Positions 15,244 to 16,482 of a stretch of DNA of 16,482 nt are shown here, one piece after another. Every line of letters starts with the position of its first letter. The first letter of the stretch is position 1. The stretch is taken from positions 1 through 16,482 of the forward strand of contig CAZXWD010000071.1 in assembly GCA_964644135.1 (NCBI GenBank), in the 5' to 3' direction. The notes below the pieces were generated by a model, which saw only the letters and a program-made list of their open reading frames with translations, ran no database searches and had not been told where the DNA came from. The DNA comes from CAZMOK01 sp964644135 (lineage in GTDB: Bacteria; Bacteroidota; Bacteroidia; Bacteroidales; JAGOPY01). The position numbers and the translations under genes were made by a program.

Positions 15244-15317
15244 CCTGGGGCTAACAGCCATCAGCCATCAGCTAACATCAAGAGGCATTTATTATAGTTT
15301 TTATATACAACCCCAGG
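15244..15317. repeat. Inverted repeat enclosing a short heptamer repeat
   Basis: CCTGGGG (15244-15250) and CCCCAGG (15311-15317) are a perfect 7-bp inverted repeat. Between them two full copies of CAGCCAT (15255-15268) plus a partial copy form another 7-bp tandem repeat. No T-tract follows the second arm, so this is not a standard terminator. It fills most of the 199-base gap between the carboxypeptidase and the next gene, and no further gene is visible there. Confidence 0.5.
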
Positions 15318-15406
15318 CAACCAAAAGCAGTTGGCTCCGTCTTACCTTTAAGAAACATCAAACATTCCACCATCTTGAATGTTAAATCCTTTATTAATTG
15401 TCAGTT

Positions 15407-16482
15407 ATGAAAAGAAAATTACTGCTATCCACCTTGCTCCTCATCTTTACACATTTTGGATTCACCCAGGTACCTGATCTTATTGTCAGCGGATATGTCT
15501 TTGACTATTCAACGGGCACAACTGTACCCGTAGAAGATCAATCCGTTGATATTATGATCGACAGCACTAATTCAGGGTTTTCCTATGAAAACACCGTGCT
15601 TACTGACAGCCTGGGATTCTTTTCCGATACAATAGAGCTCAATCCTCCTTTTGTTGTGGGCCTGGTGCATATTTCCACATATGATTCGTGCCTTGGATAC
15701 AACCAGGAAATTGTAGCTTTTTTCAACCCGGGGGCGCCGCCGTTCCCTGTTGAATTTTTGTTGTGCGATAATTATACTCCCGGATGCGAGGCATTCTTCT
15801 ATTACTATCCAACAGATTCAAACGCATTCTCACCTCTTACATACCAGTTCATGGATGCATCGATTGGTGATCCTGACACCTGGCAATGGGATTTTGGCGA
15901 CGGCAATTCCTCTATACTTCAAAATCCTTCGCATACATATGCCGATACAGGTTATTACGAGGTATGCCTGACTATTACAGACAGCCTTGATAACTGCACC
16001 GACACATATTGCGAAACCATCTATGTAGGCGAGATCGTTCCACCTGCAGGTTGTATAAGCGGCTTCACGTATTATCCCGATACTGCTGCACTGACCATAA
16101 ATTTCGAAGGCTTTACGCAGAGCCTGTTCCCAACAACATGGTCGTGGGAATTCGGTGACGGAACTACAGGTTCGGGTCAGTTCGTCAGCCACACCTATGA
16201 CAGCACCGGTGTTTATCCTGTAACCCTTATCACGGTCGACAGCACAGGCTGCAGCTGGGTTACCACGATGGATGTATGGGTAGGAAACCCATCCTTCGAT
16301 ATTTCCGGTACTGTCTTTCTCGACAGCAATCTCACTGCTGATGAAGGAATAGTAAGGCTCATGACTGCCGATTCACTGTGGCAGGATGTGATCGTTCTGG
16401 ATTCAACCGATATACTTCCTGACGGCAGTTTTATCTTTGAAGATGTGCCCATGTACTTCTTCATGCTATATTATGTTCAGGC
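15407..16482 (+). CDS. Secreted PKD-domain protein, incomplete at the window edge
   Basis: An open frame runs from the ATG at 15407 without a stop to the end of the window (358 codons plus two bases). Residues 1-21 form a signal peptide (MKRKLLLSTLLLIFTHFGFTQ). An N-terminal domain (about 25-122; VSGYVFDYSTGT ... TVLTDSLGFFSDTI) resembles the first domain of the protein at 6653. Two PKD domains follow: about 125-208 (WQWDFGDG, W161) with cysteines 127, 187, 197 and 202 spaced as in the first PKD domain of the protein at 10302, and about 213-292 (WSWEFGDG, W247). A carboxypeptidase-regulatory-like domain starts near 295 (FDISGTVFLD). By analogy a T9SS sorting domain is expected beyond the window, but it is not visible. 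No sigma factor or barrel gene precedes it. Confidence 0.85.
   Translation, partial: MKRKLLLSTLLLIFTHFGFTQVPDLIVSGYVFDYSTGTTVPVEDQSVDIMIDSTNSGFSYENTVLTDSLGFFSDTIELNPPFVVGLVHISTYDSCLGYNQEIVAFFNPGAPPFPVEFLLCDNYTPGCEAFFYYYPTDSNAFSPLTYQFMDASIGDPDTWQWDFGDGNSSILQNPSHTYADTGYYEVCLTITDSLDNCTDTYCETIYVGEIVPPAGCISGFTYYPDTAALTINFEGFTQSLFPTTWSWEFGDGTTGSGQFVSHTYDSTGVYPVTLITVDSTGCSWVTTMDVWVGNPSFDISGTVFLDSNLTADEGIVRLMTADSLWQDVIVLDSTDILPDGSFIFEDVPMYFFMLYYVQ

Overview
The window looks like a chromosomal segment of a Bacteroidota bacterium. At least three of its large proteins end in the C-terminal sorting domain of the type IX secretion system (T9SS), a system essentially confined to that phylum. The ECF sigma factors, PKD-rich secreted proteins, absence of clear Shine-Dalgarno sequences and a promoter of the TTG / TAnnTTTG type fit the same assignment. 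Genus cannot be read from the sequence.

Layout. 1-697 is non-coding: a strong hairpin terminator, a possible promoter, an imperfect inverted repeat, a heptanucleotide tandem repeat and a second terminator-like hairpin directly before the next gene. 698-4150 encodes an RND-superfamily transporter without adjacent adaptor or outer-membrane-factor genes. 4161-4424 (minus strand) encodes a small two-helix membrane protein facing it. 4425-4786 is a control region with several hairpins and a good Bacteroidota-type promoter. From 4787 to the right edge everything is on the plus strand and concerns cell-surface signalling and secretion.

The central observation is a tandem pair of homologous three-gene cassettes. 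Cassette A (4787-8263) and cassette B (8387-11903) each contain, in the same order and at nearly the same size: an ECF sigma factor (180 / 190 aa); a protein overlapping it by 4 bases, with a short cytoplasmic anti-sigma-like segment, one membrane helix, a linker and a C-terminal outer-membrane beta-barrel-like domain (439 / 446 aa); and a T9SS-exported PKD-domain protein (536 / 533 aa) 5-7 bases further on. They are followed by a 1071-aa T9SS-exported M14 zinc carboxypeptidase with many accessory domains (11992-15207). A third PKD-type secreted protein starts at 15407 and runs off the window; its architecture mixes features of the two cassette proteins.

Interpretation (inference): each cassette may be a self-contained envelope signalling unit. 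The membrane-bound barrel protein would hold its sigma factor and release it in response to an outer-membrane or surface event, perhaps the state of the exported PKD partner. The two units appear to be diverged duplicates that may be insulated from, or cross-talk with, each other.
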